Positions 22,995-33,299 of a stretch of DNA of 64,000 nucleotides are shown here, piece after piece. The DNA lies in assembly GCF_024139115.2 (NCBI RefSeq), contig NC_085141.1, positions 135,903,822 through 135,967,821 of the forward strand. The letters are read 5' to 3'. A model generated the notes under the pieces. It was not told the origin of the DNA and made no database searches. It worked only from the letters and a program-made list of their open reading frames with translations. How positions within the stretch are numbered: the stretch's first letter is position 1; every line of letters starts with the position of its first letter. The position numbers were made by a program, and so were the translations under genes. The DNA comes from Armigeres subalbatus. Taxonomy: Eukaryota; Arthropoda; Insecta; Diptera; Culicidae.

Positions 22995-23235
22995 TCACGC
23001 AAAGGCCTCGTGCCGCGAGCGGAAAGGTGTAGGGATAAGGATGGAAGCATCTTAACTTCTCTAACGAGCGTGTGATGAACGAAAAGTGGAAGTAGCGCTC
23101 AAGGAATACGCGACGCAGATACCCTGAGAGTATAGGCAGTGAAGGTCAAAGCAGCAAAGGAGATGACTACGTCAGTTCAGCTGACGATTGAAGCCAGCCA
23201 GCTTCCATCTTGAGGGATGAAGGATGTCATTGACC
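22995..23235 (+). pseudogene. RTE-like fragment (endonuclease-RT linker)
   Basis: CTCGTGCCGCGAGCGGAAAG, AAGCATCTTAAC, AAAAGTGGAAG and GAAGGTCAAAGCAGC closely parallel 62565-62755, where the frame reads KGFVPRAEM, SILTDERVVIERWKQ and ALKVKAAEEM. This copy has lost its frame and is an isolated internal piece. Confidence 0.6.
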
Positions 23236-23316
23236 CATAATACTAAGGACACACCTGTGGTCTTTACAAGGCGACAAGAAAATATTTCCAAGACTATCTT
23301 TAACACGTACGTCCCC

Positions 23317-23516
23317 AAAAAAGATATTTTAGTTACTAGATAAAGATTGTCGCTGTCGTCGCTGTCCGAAACATCTTTTGCTGGCGAGGATAGGGGAGCT
23401 AAATGTCAAAGAAGGAAAATCCATACGATTTGACAGGTATGTACCACACATGTTTCGGACAGCAGAACAAAGGGAACAGTAGCGACAATCTTTATCTAGT
23501 AACTAAAATATCTTTT
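23317..23516. mobile_element. 200-bp MITE with ~36-bp TIRs
   Basis: The terminal inverted repeats begin (AA)AAAAGATATTTTAGTTAC and continue through AGATAAAGATTGTCGCT (23317-23354 and 23481-23516). GTCCCC at 23311-23316 and 23517-23522 is a 6-bp target duplication. The related uninterrupted sequence at 32765-32785 (inverted) lacks the insert, which confirms both ends. The plus frame at 23403 is not a gene. Confidence 0.75.
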
Positions 23517-23518
23517 GT

Positions 23519-23740
23519 CCCCAACCCCCATTTTACGACAAAACTCAAAATTCAAAACCATGCAGCTCAGCCAATTTCTAACGGATTTTCAAGCAATCTT
23601 CTGGAATCGATCACAAAATTCCTATAGTTTTAGGAACTGAGGTCAATTTTTGTCCAATGGCCATGGTTCCGGATATCCAGCTTTTTACGCTAGCCATAAA
23701 CACGATAAGGGGTGATTCAACAATGACAGATGCTGTGAAC
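23519..23740. repeat. dispersed repeat, paralogue of the Foldback insertion site
   Basis: The stretch CCAACCCCCATTTTACGAC, the GCCAATTTCTAACGG and GATCACAAAATTCCTATAG blocks, and CCATGGTTCCGGATATCCAG recurs inverted at 32619-32775. GGATATCC here is uninterrupted, whereas at 27712/32619 it is split by the Foldback-like element. The repeat itself is of unknown family. Confidence 0.7.
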
Positions 23741-24919
23741 TTAATTCACATAAACATCAAAGTAGCCTTGAAACTTGAATTTGTTTTCCTACGTGTCAAA
23801 AATTTTCATGTTTTCAACAACGATAAATTACTTAAATAATGAATTCTAAATTCTAGGTTCTATGAAGAATAACGGAAAATCTATCGGACGATAGCTATGG
23901 GATTTCTACCAGGTTTTTTACTGGTACATTGTACATATGTCGCTTGCAGGGATCCGTAATATAACGGTGGATTGGGAGAGTGGGGAATCAATGCATGTCA
24001 ACGAAATTTCGGTGCGGCTTGGATAATACGTATAAAATAAAACAAATAGGGTTATTTCCGGTATTCCCGTCAAATTAAAGTTGGTAGAATCGACAAAGAG
24101 CATCTGCTAAGATGGGTAGTTTAATGAGAAGTAAATTGGACTGCGTCTCATTACCGGGATTAAATTTGAAAGGGGGCAGGTTAATAATTTACCGAATAAA
24201 GCCCCGAACGCAATTGAACGGGAAGACCAACGGCGACAGTAACTCAGTTCTCTTAGATTAGCTTAGTTCGCACCCTCAGTAACATACCCCCAGCTTCGTG
24301 TGATTCGACGCCCTGTTACGGGCATCAATATCGTCGTGAAATTGCCGTCGAACTAATCGACATCCTGGTGTGTAGCATACCACAGCATACCACCAGATAC
24401 CTTTCTACGCGCTTTATCGTGGTACTCTTATTGGACACTGCCATCCTACTGGACCCTATCACCCGTGATGGTAAAATAATTTATAATGGTAATGTTCCAG
24501 TAAATTTGTCTATTGGATTTTCTAATGCGATTTTCATTTTTAAAAACTCCCCACTTTCACACGCCTTTAGCCCCGGGATAAAAGAGCGCCAATCCCAGTA
24601 GCTGTCGTAGGTCAGACTTGAGACTTGAGCCGGTTCCCTTCTCGAACTACACAATAACTCTCGGGGTCACACACAACGTTTCAAATTTCTGATAATATTT
24701 CTTCATGAAATGGTGCAGCTTAGATATAGTCCGTGAATATCCAATTGACGAAGGAGAAGCTCATGAATATGTTCAATATAAACCTAAAAAGAAATTAAAT
24801 TTAATTTAATGATGAGGATTAGAATTGATAACAAATAAAGCAATACGTCAATCCAAAATATTTATATACAGAGAAATTTTCATAAAGTCTCAGGTTACTA
24901 TGTTTTAAACATAAAAAAT
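23741..24919. other. unassigned DNA; distal part may belong to a copia LTR
   Basis: No gene is recognised. From 24920 leftwards the sequence may continue the minus-oriented copia 3' LTR, but its far end cannot be fixed because the second LTR copy is cut after 104 bp. Confidence 0.35.
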
Positions 24920-25023
24920 TAATAGAAATGAAACACGTCTGGTTCATAGCTAATACTGAAAGCAACTGAAGGTTTTTTTATTCGATCTATAGTATTACTA
25001 ATTCATGGCTTACTATTCTAACA
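24920..25023 (-). repeat. copia LTR start (3' LTR), duplicated at 27534-27637
   Basis: Read on the minus strand the block starts TGTTAGAATAGTAAGCC directly after the polypurine tract AAGAGGGGGA and the RNase H stop, as a 3' LTR should. The same 104 bp recurs at 27534-27637. The true LTR is longer than this shared part. Confidence 0.7.
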
Positions 25024-25035
25024 TCCCCCTCTTAA

Positions 25036-26160
25036 ACATGAATTTGAATAACTCCTAGGGCTTCAATAGCTTCCAAAAACTTCCGTCCTGTGATCGGTTT
25101 TGTAAAGACGTCCGCTTTTTGTTGATTAGATTCTACGTGTTGCAGTAGAACAGTTTTCATCTCAACTTGTTCCCTCACAAAGTGATGTCGCAAGTCGATG
25201 TGCTTACTGCGGGGAATATCCTATTTCTTTTTCTGCCAAGAAAATCGCACTGCGGTTGTCACAGCTTATTTTCACTGGTAGTTGAACACCAAACAACTCG
25301 TTCCGGAAACCCCGCCACCACAATGCTTCTTGTGTTGCAGCGGATGTAGCCATATATTCTGCTTCAGTGGTCGATAGCGCAACGGTTTGTTGCTTACGAC
25401 AGCTCCATGATATCGATCCACCAGCTAGCTGAAAACGTAGCCAGTAATAGAACGCCTTGAATCAGGGTCGTTACCCCAATCAGCATCACTAAATCCTTCG
25501 AACGCTCCATCTCGTCTCGTATAAACAAGTTTCATCAACTTTGTTCCTTTCAGGTAACGTAAGATCCTCTTGGCCGCCGTCCAGTGCGCTTCTCCGGGAT
25601 CATTGCTAAAGCTGCTTACGGAGTTCACGGCATACGCAATATCAGGCCGAGTACATTGCGCCACGAATTGAAGGCCTCCTACCAACTCTCGAAACGGTAC
25701 AGATGCCATTCGCTGCTTATCGCTATCATTTTCCGGACACATTTTCTTCGTCAATCGCTGGTTTGCATCGAATGGTGTTGATACCGTATTGCAATCGACC
25801 ATGTTGAAACGCTCCAATAATTCTTCGATGTATCGCTGTTGGTCCAACATGATCGCGTCATTGACACGGGTGATTCGCATACCCAAAACATATTCTGCTT
25901 CTCCAAGATCCTTCATGTTAAACTTCGACATAAGCTGTTCTCTAACATGTTCTACCCATTTTGGTACATTGGAAAATATCAAAAAATCATCAACGTAGAC
26001 GGGAATGATTATTGCGTTATCACCATCGACTTTGAAGTATACACAGGGTTAAAAATTAGAACGCTTCAGACCAATCTTCTTCAATTCTGCATCTAGTTTC
26101 CCGTTCCATACTCGACTGCTTCAGAACGTATAGCGCTTTCCGCAAACGATAAACTTTCCT
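25036..26160 (-). pseudogene. Ty1/copia reverse transcriptase-RNase H remnant
   Basis: On the minus strand a decayed RT start near 26160-26041 (RKVYRLRKALY) leads to DDFLIFSNVPKWVEH, LGEAEYVLGMRI, the GGLQFVAQCTRPDIAYAV block and YLKGTKLMKLVY. It continues with the SDADWGNDPDSRRSITGYVF motif of copia RNase H (frame 25982-25425). Beyond a short break the RNase H end continues with SSTTEAEYMA-type and SKHIDLRHHFVRE-type sequence to about 25036, just before the LTR. Frame breaks near 26030-26100 and 25435 make it inactive. Confidence 0.8.
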
Positions 26161-26161
26161 T

Positions 26162-27531
26162 GGACTGGATGCAGTCAGTGCCTTCCTTCAAGGCAATTTA
26201 ACGGATGAGGAAATATACATGGAGCAGCCCGAAGGGTTTGTGGACGAGAAGTATCCAAGGAAAGTGTGTCGTTTGCGGAAGGCACTATACGGTCTGAAGC
26301 AGGCCAGCCGAGTATGGAATGGGAAACTGGATTCGGAATTGTTCCAGGCGGAAGCGGGATTTCTTTACCAGCAACGGAACGGCTTCGAGGGAGAGAAAAT
26401 TACAGCTCGTGGGCCTTTGCAACAAAGATGCTCCTTATACGTGAAGGAACATGGGACGCCGTAACTCGGGAAGCGGAAGATCCTGCAGATGCAGTTTCGC
26501 TTCGAGCACTTGCGACCATCTGCCTCAGTATTGAGCCAGTAAATTACAGTCTGGTGCAGAGCGCAGAAACTGCAAAGGTGGCGTGGACAAATTTGAAAAA
26601 TGCTTTTCAAGATGATGGAATGACCCGTCGAATTGGCTTACTGCGGACACTAACCAGCATACGGCTAGCAGAGTGCAGTTCCGTGGAGGAGTATGTAAGC
26701 CAAATGATGTCCACAAGCCATAAGCTCTCTGAAGTTGGGTTCAAGGTTGACGACACGTGGTTGGCGAGTCTTCTTCTAATGGGTCTACCAGAGATGTACG
26801 AACCCATGATAATGGGCCTGGAGGCGTCGGGGACCCGGATAACTGCAGATGCTGTTAAAGCTAAAATCCTCCAAGACGTGAAGATGAGTAGTGTGGTCAA
26901 ATCCAGTTCCTGTGACGGGGCATTTTTCAGTCAACCAAACAAGTCCAAATCCAAGGAGAAAGCATCAGTGAAATGTTTCAAATGCAGGCGGTTGGGACAC
27001 TACGCATCGGAGTGTCAGAAGCGAGAAGCGAGTGACAGGAAGGAGAAGAAAACATGCAAGCAAGCAGCATTCAGTGTACGTGATAATCACGCGGGTGCAA
27101 GCAATGCGTGGATTTTCGACTCAGGAGCAACGTCCCACATGTGTCGCGATAAAATGATGTTAGAAGGAGTTACTACAGTTTCGAAGCATATCAACGTGGC
27201 AAACAATTCAGAATCTCCGGTGATTGCAACTGGAACAGTGAAGCTTGCGGCTAATGTGGCAGGTAATCCGAGCAATTTGACAATGAACAATGTCCTGTGC
27301 ATTCCGGACCTGGCGCTCAACCTGCTGTCCGTGAGTAAAATTTGCAGCAATGGATATCGAGTAATATTCACGAAGAATGCATGTGAAGTGCGATCAAAAA
27401 CCAATGAGCTGGTCGCTGTTGGAAGACAGGCAGATGGTCTATACAAGCTATGCATGGTTAACGAACAAGTCACATGTGCAGCGAAGGAAACAGATGATAT
27501 GGTGTTGTGGCACCGACGGCTGGGCCCATAA
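26162..27531 (+). pseudogene. chimeric copia fragment: RT piece fused to gag-protease
   Basis: The plus strand starts within an RT (DAVSAFLQGNLTDEEIYMEQ, then LRKALYGLKQASRVW, 26168-26325). It switches to a gag beginning near RLRGRENYSSWAFATKMLLI (about 26380). The gag runs to a CCHC zinc knuckle CFKCRRLGHYASEC (about 26974-27015), the protease motif FDSGATSHMC (27116 on) and the pre-integrase block LWHRRLG before a stop at 27531. Integrase and most of RT are missing. The RT part is also inverted relative to the copy at 25036-26160. This is a rearrangement product of two related elements. Confidence 0.8.
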
Positions 27532-27533
27532 CC

Positions 27534-27637
27534 TAATAGAAATGAAACACGTCTGGTTCATAGCTAATACTGAAAGCAACTGAAGGTTTTTTTATTCGAT
27601 CTATAGTATTACTAATTCATGGCTTACTATTCTAACA
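27534..27637 (-). repeat. truncated copia LTR (copy of 24920-25023)
   Basis: These 104 bp match 24920-25023 and end in ...TTCTAACA (minus-strand TGTTAGAA). They abut the gag-protease fragment directly. Both LTR pieces point the same way although the coding pieces between them point in opposite directions. Confidence 0.75.
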
Positions 27638-27779
27638 AAAATTATAGTGGACGCGCCTAGTGTCAAAAGGGGTTATTCATAGCATTATGGCAACATAGCG
27701 TAAAAACCTGGATATTCCGGGGAGTACTGGGGTTACCTCCCTCCCGGAAAAAATGGTCACTGGCAGATCGGCTTCAAAA

Positions 27780-30700
27780 TCCATCGTGCGACATGTCAAA
27801 CTTCATGATTTTGCAAAACAAGTACACTGGAGTACATTTCGGCGATTTTCGATCGAATTGGCCACCCTCCGGGTACTTCCAGGGCCTGGTTCCTTTGGGG
27901 AAGTGGCCAATTTTCATTCGCTTTTGGAACCCATCTTGCGACATATCAAACTTCATGATTTTGCAAAACAAGTACACTGGAGTACATTTAGGCGATTTTC
28001 GATCGAATTGGCCACCCTCCGGGTACTTCCAGGGCCTGGTTCCCTTGGGGAAGTGGCCAATTTGCATTCGCTCTTGGCACCCATCTTGCGACATATCAAA
28101 CTTCATGATTTTGCAAAACAAGTACACTGGAGTACATTTCGGCGATTTTCGATCGAATTGGCCACCCTCCGGGTACTTCCAGGGCCTGGTTCCCTTGGGG
28201 AAGTGGCCAATTTGCATTCGCTTTTGGAACCCATCTTGCGTCATATCAAACTTCATGATTTTGCAAAACAAGTACACTGGAGTACATTTCTGCGATTTTC
28301 GATCGAATTGGCCACCCTCCGGGTACTTCCAGGGCCTGGTTCCCTTGGGGAAGTGGCCAATTTTCATTCGCTCTTGGCACCCATCTTGCGACATATCAAA
28401 CTTCATGATATTGCAAAACAAGTACACTGGAGTACATTTCGGCGATTTTCGATCGAATTGGCCACCCTCCGGTACTTCCATGGCCTGGTTCCCTTGGGGA
28501 AGTGGCCAATTTGCATTCGCTTTTGGAACCCATCTTGCGTCATATCAAACTTCATGATTTTGCAAAACAAGTACACTGGAGTACATTTCTGCGATTTTTG
28601 ATCGAATTGGCCACCCTCCGGTACTTCCAGGGCCTGGTTCCCTTGGGAAAGTGGCCAATTTTCATTCGCTCTTGAACCCATCTTGCGACATATCAAACTT
28701 CATGATATTGCAAAACAAGTACACTGGAGTACATTTCGGCGATTTTCGATCGAATTGGCCACCCTCCAGGTACTTCCAGGGCCTGGTTCCCTTGGGGAAG
28801 TGGCCAATTTTCATTCGCTTTTGGAACCCATCTTGCGACATATCAAACTTCATGATTTTGCAAAACAAGTACACTGGAGTACATTTCGGCGAATTTCGAT
28901 CGAATTGGCCACCCTCCGGGTACTTCCAGGGCCTGGTTCCCTTGGGGAAGTGGTTAATTTTCATTCGCTCTTCGAACCCATCGTGCGACATGTCAAACTT
29001 CATGATTTTGCACAACAAGTACACTGGAGTACATTTCGACGAATTTCGATCGAATTGGCCACCCTCCGGGTACTTCCAGGGCCTGGTTCCCTTGGGGAAG
29101 TGGCCAATTTGCATTCGCTCTTGGAACCCATCTTGCGACATATCAAACTTCATGATTTTGCAAAACAAGTGCACTGGAGTACATTTCGGCGATTTTCGAT
29201 CGAATTGGCCACCCTCCGGGTACTTCCAGGGCCTGGTTCCCTTGGGGAAGTGGCCAATTTTCATTCGCTCTTGGCACCCATCTTGCGACATATCAAACTT
29301 CATGATATTGCAAAACAAGTACACTGGAGTACATTTCGGCGATTTTCGATCGAATTGGCCACCCTCCGGGTACTTCCATGGCCTGGTTCCCTTGGGGAAG
29401 TGGCCAATTTGCATTCGCTTTTGGAACCCATCTTGCGTCATATCAAACTTCATGATTTTGCAAAACAAGTACACTGGAGTACATTTCTGCGATTTTTGAT
29501 CGAATTGGCCACCCTCCGGGTACTTCCAGGGCCTGGTTCCCTTGGGAAAGTGGCCAATTTTCATTCGCTTTTGGAACCCATCTTGCGACATATCAAACTT
29601 CATGATATTGCAAAACAAGTACACTGGAGTACATTTCGGCGATTTTCGATCGAATTGGCCACCCTCCAGGTACTTCCAGGGCCTGGTTCCCTTGGGGAAG
29701 TGGCCAATTTTCATTCGCTTTTGGAACCCATCTTGCGACATATCAAACTTCATGATTTTGCAAAACAAGTACACTGGAGTACATTTCGGCGATTTTCGAT
29801 CGAATTGGCCACCCTCCGGGTACTTCCAGGGCCTGGTTCCCTTGGGGAAGTGGTTAATTTTCATTCGCTCTTGGAACCCATCTTGCGACATATCAAACTT
29901 CATGATTTTGCAAAACAAGTACACTGGAGTACATTTCGGCGATTTTCGATCGAATTGACTACCCTCCGGGTACATCCAGGGCCTGGTTCCCTTGGGGAAG
30001 TGGCCAATTTTCATTCGCTTTTGGAACCCATCTTGCGACATATCAAACTTTTTGATTTTGCAAAACAAGTACACTGGAGTACATTTCGGCGATTTTCGAT
30101 CGAATTGGCCACCCTCCGGGTACTTCCAGGGCCTGGTTCCCTTGGGGAAGTGGCCAATTTTCATTCGCTTTTGGAACCCATCTTGCGACATTTCAAACTT
30201 CATGATTTTGCAAAACAAGTACACTGGAGTACATTTCGGCGATTTTCGATCGAATTGGCCACCCTCCGGGAACTTCCAGGGCCTGGTTCCCTTGGGGAAG
30301 TGGCCAATTTTCATTCGCTCTTGGAACCCATCTTGCGACATATCAAACTTCATGATTTTGCAAAACAAGTACACTGGAGTACATTTCGGCGATTTTCGAT
30401 CGAATTGACCACCCTCCGGGAACTTCCAGGGCCTGGTTTCCTTGGGGAAGTGGCCAATTTTCATTCAATCTTGGAACCCATCTTGCGACATATCAAACTT
30501 CATGATTTTGCAAAACAAGTACACTGGAGTACATTTCGGCGATTTTCGATCGAATTGACTACCCTCCGGGTACATCCAGGGCCTGGTTCCCTTGGGGAAG
30601 TGGCCAATTTTCATTCGCTTTTGGAACCCATCTTGCGACATATCAAACTTTTTGATTTTGCAAAACAAGTACACTGGAGTACGTTTCGGCGATTTTCGAT

Positions 30701-31183
30701 CGAATTGGCTACCCTCCGGGTACATCCAGGGCCTGGTTCCCTTGGGGAAGTGGCCAATTTTCATTCGCTTTTGGAACCCATCTTGCGACATATCAAACTT
30801 TTTGATTTTGCAAAACAAGTACACTGGAGTACGTTTCGGCGATTTTCGATCGAATTGGCCACCCTCCGGGAACTTCCAGGGCCTGGTTCCCTTGGGGAAG
30901 TGGCCAATTTTCATTCGCTCTTGGAACCCATCTTGCGACATATCAAACTTCATGATTTTGCAAAACAAGTACACTGGAGTACATTTCGGCGATTTTCGAT
31001 CGAATTGGCCACCCTCCGGGTACTTCCAGGGCGTGGTTCCCTTGGGGAAGTGGCCAATTTTCATTCAATCTTGGAACCCATCTTGCGACATATCAAACTT
31101 CATGATTTTGCAAAACAAGTACACTGGAGTACATTTCGGCGATTTTCGATCGAATTGGCCACCCTCCGGGTACTTCCAGGTAG
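27780..31183 (+). repeat. 150-bp tandem array, about 23 units (left arm)
   Basis: The unit contains CATATCAAACTTCATGATTT, ACAAGTACACTGGAGTAC, TTTTCGATCGAATTGGCCAC and GGGAAGTGGCCAATTTTCAT, and recurs every 150 bp with few differences. Because 150 is divisible by three and the unit lacks stops in several frames, frames up to 844 codons (28683-31217, +) and 600 codons (28662-30464, -) stay open. They are not genes. Single-base losses near 28470, 28618 and 28670 shift the frames. Confidence 0.95.
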
Positions 31184-31309
31184 ACCTGTGCGTGAAATTG
31201 GACCGGCAGTGGCGTGATAGATCATTTTCAGCCAGCGGCGTCACGCCGTTGGTGATTGGCGGTGGCGTGGATCGGCGTGAACCAGTTTCAAGCGCCAAAA
31301 TTTATTCAG
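31184..31309 (+). repeat. unique arm segment of the Foldback-like element (left)
   Basis: GACCGGCAGTGGCG, TCACGCCGTTGGTGAT and GGCGTGGATCGGCGTGAACC are repeated inverted at about 32000-32160. They show that the two tandem arrays belong to one palindromic element. Confidence 0.8.
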
Positions 31310-31995
31310 AAGTTCCTCCCGGAATTCTTCCAGAAGTTCCTCCACGAGTTTTTTCAAAAGATCGTCAAGAAATTCCTTTGGACATTCCTCCAGATATTCC
31401 TCTATAAGTGCCTCTGGGAAATTCTTCCAGATACTCCGCCCGGATATCGTCTGGAAGTTCCTCCAGGAATTCCTCCGGAAGTTCCTCCAGGAATTCCTCC
31501 GGAAGTTCCTCCAGGAATTCCTCCGGAAGCTCCTCCAGGAATTCCTCCGGAAGCTCCTCCAGGAATTCCTCCGGAAGTTCCTCCAGGAATTCCTCCGGAA
31601 GTTCCTCTTGGAGTTCTTCCGGAAGTTCCTCTAGGAAATCCTCTAGACATTCCTGGAAATCCAGGTGGCCAATTCCAGTTTTTCGGGGAAATTCCTGGAG
31701 GAACTTCCGGAGAAATTCCTGGAGGAACTTCCGGAAGAGTTCATGGAGAAACTTCCGGAGGAATTTCTTGAGAAACTTCCTGAGGAATTCCCGGAGGAAC
31801 TTCCAGAGAAATTCTCAGAGGAACTTCCAGATGTATTCCTGAAGGAGCTTCCGGAGGAATTCCTGAAGGAACTTCCAGGCGAAATCCGGGAGAAGTTTCT
31901 GGAGGAACTTCCCAGAGGCACTTACGGTGGAATGTCCAAAGGAATTTCTTGACGATCTTCTAAAAAAACTAGTGGAGGAGCTTCTGGAAGAATTC
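31310..31995. repeat. 24-bp repeats in head-to-head palindrome (element centre)
   Basis: GAATTCCTCCGGAAGTTCCT repeats every 24 bp from about 31310 to 31640. The inverse, AGGAACTTCCGGAGGAATTC with variants, runs from about 31680 to 31995. The 24-bp period gives proline-rich (PPG/PPE) or serine-rich frames on several strands, for example 31256-31771 and 31408-31842. These are repeat artefacts. Confidence 0.85.
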
Positions 31996-32159
31996 CTTGA
32001 CGAACTTCTGAAGAAATTTTGGCGCTTGAAACTGGTTCACGCCGATCCACGCCACCGCTGATCACCAACGGCGTGACGCTGCCGCCGCTGCCTGAAAATG
32101 ATCTATCTCTGAAAATGATCGCCACTGCCGGTAAAATTTCAATCAGCGCACAGGCCTAC

Positions 32160-32560
32160 CTGAAGTACCAGAAGGAGGCCAATTCGATCGAAAATCACCG
32201 AAATGGACTCCAGTGTACTTGTTGTGTAAAATTATGAAGTTTGATATGCCGCAAGGTGGGTTCCAAGATTGAATGAAAATTGGCCACTTCACCAAGGAAC
32301 CAGGCTTTGCAAGTATCCGGAAGGTGGCCATCGATCGAGAATCATCGAACTTGTGTATACTTGTTTTGCAAAATCATTAAGTTTAACATGTCGCAAGATG
32401 GGTTCCAAAAGCGAATGAAAATTGGCCACTTCCCCAAGGGAACCAGGCCCTGGAAGTACCCGGAGGGTGGCCAATTCGATCGAAAATCGCCGAAATGTAC
32501 TCCAGTGTACTTGTTTTGCAAAATCATGAAGTTTGACATGTCGCACGATGGATTTTGAAG
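32160..32560 (-). repeat. 150-bp units of the right arm, inverted, about 2.5 copies
   Basis: Two and a half diverged copies of the 150-bp unit lie in reverse orientation. The outermost (32395-32545) is nearly identical to left-arm units, and the inner ones (32165-32390) are shortened and diverged. Confidence 0.85.
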
Positions 32561-32618
32561 CCGATCTGCCAGTGACCATTTTTTCCGGGAGGGAGGTAAC
32601 CCCAGTACTCCCCGGAAT

Positions 32619-32830
32619 ATATCCGGAACCATGGCCATTGGACAAAAATTGACCTCGGTTCCTAAAACTATAGGAATTTTGTGATCGATTCCAGAAGATT
32701 GCTTGAAAATCCGTTAGAAATTGGCTAAGCTGCATGGTTTTGAATTTTGAGTTTTGTCGTAAAATGGGGGTTGGGAACGTACGTGTTAATGAAGACAATA
32801 AGATAAATGGCACTAATTTCAAGATTCTTG
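32619..32830. repeat. right flank of the Foldback insertion, inverted copy of 23519-23670
   Basis: ATCCGGAACCATGGCCATTG, CCTAAAACTATAGGAATTTT and CTAAGCTGCATGGTTTTGA match 23519-23670 in reverse. CGTACGTGTTAA beyond it matches the sequence left of the MITE at 23302. It therefore serves as the empty site for that MITE. Confidence 0.7.
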
Positions 32831-32989
32831 TACCATGGTACGAATACCACCAGTGTGTTGTCATTAGTATAAAGCAGCTAGTAAGGATGATATCGGAGCT
32901 GAGCTCGATCGACCGTGAACTAAACTGCGGTCATAGAGCCAGGGCCGGATTTAGCCGGACGGGGGCCCCGGGGCCGACAGTTTGTGGGG

Positions 32990-33290
32990 GCCCCAAAATA
33001 TACAAAAAAGGTTGGTTTTGGTACATAAGATGTGTGGAGGCAAGGGATGTATGGTAGCCAGAATGTCGGACAGTAATCCGGTGAAAATGGTTCTCGACAA
33101 CGATCCGACGGGAACAAGAAGGCGAGGTGCACAGCGGGCAAGGTGGATCGATCAGGTTGAGGACGATTTGCGGACCCTCTGCAGACTGCGTGGTTGGCGA
33201 AGTGCAGCCATGGACCGAGCTGAATGGAGAAGACTTTTATGTGCAGCACAGGCCACTCTGGCCTTAGTCTGATAATAAATAAAAAATAGA
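32990..33290 (+). pseudogene. RTE-like 3' end
   Basis: The frame ARMSDSNPVKMVLDNDPTGT through RRRGAQRARWIDQVEDDLR to RLLCAAQATLALV stops at 33270-33272 and is followed by TAATAAATAAAAAA. It is nearly the same as the end of the copy at 6955-8180. All upstream domains are missing. The G/C-rich block at 32940-32995 before it belongs to something else. Confidence 0.8.
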
Positions 33291-33299
33291 CATGACCTC

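Larger units (their letters stand above)
27714..32618. mobile_element. 4.9-kb Foldback-like element with nested tandem repeats
   Basis: The ends are ATTCCGGGGAGTACTGGGG (27714) and its inverse CCCCAGTACTCCCCGGAAT (to 32618), flanked by a 2-bp AT/TA duplication. Mirror order from each end is: ~65 bp unique (GGGAGGTAACC, GATCTGCCAGTGACC), tandem 150-bp units (about 23 on the left, about 2.5 on the right), ~125 bp unique (31184-31310 and 32000-32160, with GGTGGCGTGGATCGGCGTGA), then 24-bp repeats meeting head-to-head near 31670. Long TIRs made of tandem repeats define Foldback elements. A paralogous empty site lies at 23670-23680. No transposase is seen. Confidence 0.8.

Noticed and set aside
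28683..31217. 844-codon plus-strand open frame (and the 600-codon minus frame 28662-30464)
   Set aside because: Both lie wholly inside the 150-bp tandem array. The unit length is divisible by three and the unit lacks stops in several frames on both strands, so long frames are automatic.
31256..31842. Collagen-like or proline/serine-rich proteins
   Set aside because: They come from 24-bp repeats in a palindrome and are open on both strands at once.
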